Origin: Gammaproteobacteria bacterium BRH_c0
GTDB lineage: Bacteria > Pseudomonadota > Gammaproteobacteria > Pseudomonadales > Porticoccaceae
DNA: 37,783 bases
Direction of reading: 5' to 3'
NCBI GenBank assembly: GCA_000961645.1
Contig: LADM01000012.1
Coordinates: forward strand, 1-37,783
Each line of letters starts with the position of its first letter. The first letter of the stretch is position 1. The notes below the pieces were generated by a model, which worked only from the letters and a program-made list of their open reading frames with translations, made no database searches and was not told where the DNA came from. A program made the position numbers and the translations under genes. Below, one piece after another: positions 34,176-37,783 of the stretch.

Positions 34176-36154
34176 AGGTGGGTATTATTACACCAGCATC
34201 TGCAGCCTACGGCAGCTGGCAATCCCCGATCAGCGCCGAGGTGATTAACCAGGGCGTTCCGGCGCGCGACTTTCCCTGCATGATCGATGGCACCGTCTTC
34301 TGGCAGGAATCGCGCCCTGAAGAAAATGGCCGGGTTACCGTTGTGGCCCACTCACCCGATGGCAGTGACCGCGACCTGCTTCCCTATCCCTTCAGCACCC
34401 GCAGCAAGGTGCACGAATACGGCGGCAAGTCCTGGATTGTCAATGACAACAAGCTCTACTTTGTCGAGCAAAGCGACCAGCAATTATATTGCCTGGAACT
34501 TGGCTCCTCGGCTCAACAGCCCTTTGTCGTGGCTGGCGATAACACATCGCGTTTTGCCGACCTGGTTTTCGACAAGCGCAGAAAACGCATTATCTGTGTG
34601 CGGGAGCAACATCTTGCTGGCCATCCTGAGCCGGTCAATTCCATCGTTTGCATTGACCTGGATTCTGTAAACAGCCCCAGCACCCTGTCTGAAATTAGCA
34701 CCCTGGCCGAAATCAGCACCTTGGTAAGTGGCGCAGATTTTTATGCGTACCCGCGGCTTGACGCCAACGGCGACAAGCTGTGCTGGATCAGCTGGGACCA
34801 TCCGGCCATGCCCTGGGATGGTACTGAGCTGTGGTGTGCGGACGTCAACACCAACGGCGCGCCAGCCCAGAGCAAGAAGATTGCCGGCGGCATCAGCGAG
34901 TCGATCTTCCAGCCAGCCTGGTCAAGGGATGGCACCCTGTACTATGTCTCCGACAAAAATGGCTGGTGGAATCTCTATCGTCATATCGGCAACGAGAATA
35001 AACCGGTCATTGAAAAAACCGCTGACTTCGCCACACCCCTGTGGGTACTGGGAATGTGCACTTGGGGATTCCTAGACGATAGCCGTATCGCCACCCTTAT
35101 GAGCAACAACGGCATTTGGCAAGTGGGCATTATTGATATACCCAGCGACACCTTAACGCTGGTAGAAACGCCCTATACCCAGCTCTCATCACTCTCTTGC
35201 GGCGCCAACTGCGCAGTGTTTATCGCTGCCAACCCCAGAACTGCCTGCGACGTTGTACTGCTCGGACCGGATTCGCAACTTGCCACCATAAAATCCTCCA
35301 CCAATCCAGATTACGCTGACTATGTCAGCACACCACAAGCCATCAGCTATGCAAGCAGCGATGGCGATATTGCCCATGGCTTTTACTACCCGCCGCACAA
35401 TCCGAACTATCTGGGGCTGGAGGATGAAAAGCCTCCACTGCTGGTCATGTGCCACGGCGGGCCTACAGCGGCAGCCAGCACGGCTCTCAACTACAAGATT
35501 CAGTTCTGGACATCGCGGGGCTTTGCACTGCTCGATGTGAATTACAGGGGGAGTACGGGTTTTGGCCGCGCCTATCGCCAGAAACTCAATGGCCAGTGGG
35601 GAATATCCGATGTCGCCGATGCGGTTGCCGGTATCGACTTTCTCGCCCGCGAGGGCAGGATAGACCGGCAACGGGCCCTGATACACGGTAGCAGCGCCGG
35701 TGGATACACCACCCTAGCTGCGCTGACATTCACCGACGCATTCCGCGCCGGGGCGAGCCTCTACGGCATCGGAGACCTGGAAACACTGGCGCGTGACACC
35801 CACAAATTTGAGTCGCGCTACATGGACACACTGGTCGGGCCCTACCCGCAACGACAGGACATTTACCGCCAGCGTTCACCGGCATGCCACCCCGACAAGT
35901 TGCGTTGCCCGGCGATTTTCTTCCAGGGCATGGAAGACAAGGTTGTACCGCCACAGCAAGCAGAAAACATGGTGCAAGCCCTCAGAGACAAGCACATCCC
36001 GGTAGCCTATATCAGCTTTGCCGATGAAGGTCACGGTTTTCGCAAGGCTGCAAATATCAAAAAGGCACTTGAAGCTGAGCTGGTTTTTTTCCGGCAAATT
36101 CTCCGCATTAGCAGCGAGGAATCGCTACCAGCCATTGCTATCGAGAATTTTTAG
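34172..36154 (+). CDS. S9 family serine peptidase (prolyl oligopeptidase type)
   Basis: A 660-residue enzyme with an N-terminal beta-propeller-like region (about 20-400, repeated WSRDGTLYYVSDKNGWWNLY-type blades) and a C-terminal alpha/beta hydrolase domain. The catalytic triad is visible: Ser at about 508 in GSSAGG, Asp at about 589 in MEDKVVPP and His at about 621 in DEGHGF. No signal peptide is seen, so it is likely cytoplasmic and cleaves short peptides. I start at the TTG at 34172, which overlaps the yciH stop; GTG at 34178 is an alternative. Near residues 171-184 a short in-frame repeat (LSEISTLAEISTLVS) is present. Confidence 0.88.
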   Translation: MKVGIITPASAAYGSWQSPISAEVINQGVPARDFPCMIDGTVFWQESRPEENGRVTVVAHSPDGSDRDLLPYPFSTRSKVHEYGGKSWIVNDNKLYFVEQSDQQLYCLELGSSAQQPFVVAGDNTSRFADLVFDKRRKRIICVREQHLAGHPEPVNSIVCIDLDSVNSPSTLSEISTLAEISTLVSGADFYAYPRLDANGDKLCWISWDHPAMPWDGTELWCADVNTNGAPAQSKKIAGGISESIFQPAWSRDGTLYYVSDKNGWWNLYRHIGNENKPVIEKTADFATPLWVLGMCTWGFLDDSRIATLMSNNGIWQVGIIDIPSDTLTLVETPYTQLSSLSCGANCAVFIAANPRTACDVVLLGPDSQLATIKSSTNPDYADYVSTPQAISYASSDGDIAHGFYYPPHNPNYLGLEDEKPPLLVMCHGGPTAAASTALNYKIQFWTSRGFALLDVNYRGSTGFGRAYRQKLNGQWGISDVADAVAGIDFLAREGRIDRQRALIHGSSAGGYTTLAALTFTDAFRAGASLYGIGDLETLARDTHKFESRYMDTLVGPYPQRQDIYRQRSPACHPDKLRCPAIFFQGMEDKVVPPQQAENMVQALRDKHIPVAYISFADEGHGFRKAANIKKALEAELVFFRQILRISSEESLPAIAIENF

Positions 36155-36221
36155 CCGGTCAGAACTCACATCCTCAGCACAATATCCAACCCGAAAACTG
36201 TGCCATCCACCACGGAATACC

Positions 36222-36740
36222 ATGTCACGCTATCGCACCCCGCAACCAGCAAGCTCGCCCTACATCACGCCTGAAGGTGCGATACAGCTGCAAGAAGAAC
36301 TGGACCAGCTATGGAAAGTGGAACGCCCTCAGGTAACTGCCGTGGTGCACGAAGCCGCCAAGAACGGTGACCGCTCTGAAAATGGCGACTATATCTATGG
36401 CAAGCGACGACTGCGAGAAATTGACCGGCGGGTGCGATATCTGCGCAAACGCCTGAAAGAATGCACGGTGGTGGATCGCATGCCGGACGACCAGAGCAGG
36501 GTTTTCTTCGGCGCATGGATTACCCTGGAAGACGAACAGGGCCTGGAAAATACCTGGCGTATTGTCGGACCGGATGAGATCGACCCGCAGAAATATTACA
36601 TTAGCATTGATTCGCCAGTCGCCCGCAAAGCCATTGGCAAGCACCTCGACGATGAGATAGAAATAAATCTCGGAGAAAACAGAAAATGCTACATCATTAC
36701 GGCTATCAGTTATTCAACGCCTATTAACGTTGATGCTTGA
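36222..36740 (+). CDS. greB: Transcript cleavage factor GreB
   Basis: A 172-residue elongation factor that enters the RNA polymerase channel and restarts backtracked complexes. The coiled-coil half carries ITPEGAIQLQEELDQLW, and the acidic tip is the D and E residues in KNGDRSENGDYIYGKRRL. This form (GDYIYGKRRLREIDRRVRYL) separates GreB from GreA. The C-terminal FKBP-like domain has VFFGAWITLEDEQG and SPVARKAIGKHLDDEIEI. The start at 36222 fits the family; a longer open frame begins inside the upstream gene. Confidence 0.95.
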   Translation: MSRYRTPQPASSPYITPEGAIQLQEELDQLWKVERPQVTAVVHEAAKNGDRSENGDYIYGKRRLREIDRRVRYLRKRLKECTVVDRMPDDQSRVFFGAWITLEDEQGLENTWRIVGPDEIDPQKYYISIDSPVARKAIGKHLDDEIEINLGENRKCYIITAISYSTPINVDA

Positions 36741-36820
36741 AAAACCTGACAAATCCAATCCAGGATTATGCACACCGAACCAACAACATTGATCCGGTTT
36801 GTTAAAAACGAGTTGTTGTC

Positions 36821-37534
36821 TTATTTGATCTCGTCAATGGCGCTAAAAATTCTTTCCATTACCACATCACTGGTCTGCTCATCAGGCAGAAAAATATAGG
36901 ATATTTGCAGTCGCAGGATCATTTCAGAGAGCAACACGCGGTCAATTTTCTGGCCCAGCGCCTCATCAATCTCATTAAAAAAGGGTTCCAGCACATCCGC
37001 CATCAGCTCCCGGTAATGGGGCATATTGCGGCGCAGAAACTCCATAAAAAACACAGGTTCAACTTCGAGAATTTCCCGCGCCTTTGTCTCACTGGTAATC
37101 CTGATCAGGAAGCTGACCACTTCGCGCAGGCAGTCATTGCCTGTTTCCGCACTGGCGGCAGCGTTGCGGATTCCTGTTTCCGTTTGATAGCGGGTGCGCT
37201 GCCCAAGGCTTTCCAGCAGCGCGTCTTTGGAAGGGAAGTAACGATAAAGAGTACCGCGGGCCACACCGGCTATCCTGCATACATCGCTCATGGACAGATT
37301 GCGCAAACCCTGGCGAGAGGCCGACTCCATGGCAGCATCAAGGATACGGGTGATACTCTGTTCTGAACCCGTTGAACGGGTTTTCTTGACAACATCTTTG
37401 GCACTCGCAGCCTCGCTGTTGACAAGCGTCTTCAGCGAACCCGTAGAGTCATTGACAGCCGTTTTTCCCGTTGCTGTTTTCTTGGTCCGGGCGGCGGTTT
37501 TTGCTTCGACAGTTTTTATGCTGGCTTGCGTCAT
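36821..37534 (-). CDS. TetR family regulator with a long basic N-terminal tail
   Basis: A 237-residue regulator. Residues about 60-105 form the TetR DNA-binding domain (ITRILDAAMESASRQGL, then MSDVCRIAGVARGTLYRYFP and SKDALLESL). The C-terminal half is helical and would bind a ligand and dimerise; the ligand is unknown. Before the domain lies a 55-residue tail rich in Lys, Thr, Ala and Ser (TAARTKKTATGKTAV), unusual for this family. The ATG at 37534 has no strong ribosome site, so a later start within the tail cannot be ruled out. The likely target is itself or the cut-off gene upstream. Confidence 0.88.
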   Translation of the reverse strand: MTQASIKTVEAKTAARTKKTATGKTAVNDSTGSLKTLVNSEAASAKDVVKKTRSTGSEQSITRILDAAMESASRQGLRNLSMSDVCRIAGVARGTLYRYFPSKDALLESLGQRTRYQTETGIRNAAASAETGNDCLREVVSFLIRITSETKAREILEVEPVFFMEFLRRNMPHYRELMADVLEPFFNEIDEALGQKIDRVLLSEMILRLQISYIFLPDEQTSDVVMERIFSAIDEIK

Positions 37535-37675
37535 AGTCTAGGATTTCCCGCTGTTGTTACCCATGTTTCTGCTGTGTTCTCTTCTATACCGTTGAAATGT
37601 CTTTCCTCTACTCAACTCTTGCTCTGAATATTTAAGACTCCATTTACCTGTTCGCTACCCTTTAACCTGGGTTTG

Positions 37676-37700
37676 CAGGAGCCCACATTGTGAGCTCCTG
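37676..37700. terminator. Hairpin after the cut-off gene at the right edge
   Basis: CAGGAGC (37676-37682) pairs with GCTCCTG (37694-37700), with a partly paired interior. It lies 16 bases after the stop of the partial gene on the minus strand. No T tract follows. Confidence 0.35.
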
Positions 37701-37715
37701 TTCTCCACCTGTGCC

Positions 37716-37783
37716 TTACAGGAATATCGCCAGGTTGGGCATGCTCAGCACCGACATGTCGAGGATGATATTCCGTCGTGCCA
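37716..37783 (-). CDS. C-terminal fragment of an unknown gene, cut by the window edge
   Basis: The minus strand is open from the edge to a TAA at 37718-37716. The last 21 residues would end MSVLSMPNLAIFL. This is too short to assign a family. The hairpin just after it supports a real gene end. Confidence 0.35.
   Translation of the reverse strand, partial: ARRNIILDMSVLSMPNLAIFL

Noticed and set aside
36741-36820. Imperfect repeats of GTTGTT/AACAAC between greB and the TetR gene as a terminator
   Set aside because: Pairing is short and interrupted with no convincing stem; I cannot support it.

Overview
The window looks like an ordinary chromosomal stretch of a GC-rich, probably marine, heterotrophic gammaproteobacterium. 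Support comes from the smc / zipA-ligA layout, a complete ccmABCDEFGHI cytochrome c maturation operon, an Anr/Fnr-type regulator, gcvR, yheU, bolA, greB and an Mrp-type antiporter subunit D. A Cellvibrionales/Halieaceae-like or Pseudomonadales-like host fits, but family-level placement is inference. I see no tRNA, rRNA, CRISPR array, insertion sequence, phage gene or integrase. No stretch over 300 bases lacks a gene.

Layout. Positions 1-2130 (+) hold the end of a cation/proton antiporter subunit D gene and an unrecognised acidic protein with an internal duplication. Positions 2200-4000 (-) hold a tightly overlapped trio: exported predicted methyltransferase, yheU, alpha/beta hydrolase. Positions 4144-5517 (+) hold gcvR and a TrmH/SpoU RNA methyltransferase, whose 3' end overlaps a convergent MFS transporter gene (5456-6700, -). 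Positions 6700-14000 (-) hold smc, then zipA-ligA and a small membrane protein. Positions 14109-21121 (-) hold the ccm operon, nine genes that overlap or nearly touch. A small acidic PA3496-like gene follows.

Positions 21700-25550 form a Fnr-centred block: a tandem universal stress protein (-), a HemN-family protein (+), fnr/anr (+) and an OmpW-type porin (-). One near-consensus Fnr box lies between the stress protein and HemN-like genes, placed at about -42 for both. Another lies at about -41.5 for ompW. The HemN-like protein keeps the family's C-terminal architecture but lacks the radical-SAM CxxxCxxC loop and the GGGTP SAM motif, so it looks like a pseudoenzyme kept at the usual hemN-anr locus. 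I consider this the most interesting item.

Positions 25690-31510 (-) hold a DUF4399 protein, BolA, a small membrane protein and a three-gene 2-oxoacid oxidoreductase operon. That operon has a GltD/NfnB-like FAD and Fe-S subunit, a gamma-alpha fusion and a TPP beta subunit, and is preceded by a strong palindrome at its putative promoter. The rest holds a voltage-gated-type K+ channel with a C-terminal zinc ribbon (-), a quinone oxidoreductase, a SUI1/YciH factor, an S9 peptidase and greB (+), a TetR regulator with a long basic N-terminal tail (-), and the last codons of an unknown gene at the right edge.

Together the ccm operon, Fnr block and 2-oxoacid oxidoreductase suggest a cell that adjusts respiration and redox metabolism to oxygen supply. 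That link is inference from gene content and the putative Fnr sites.
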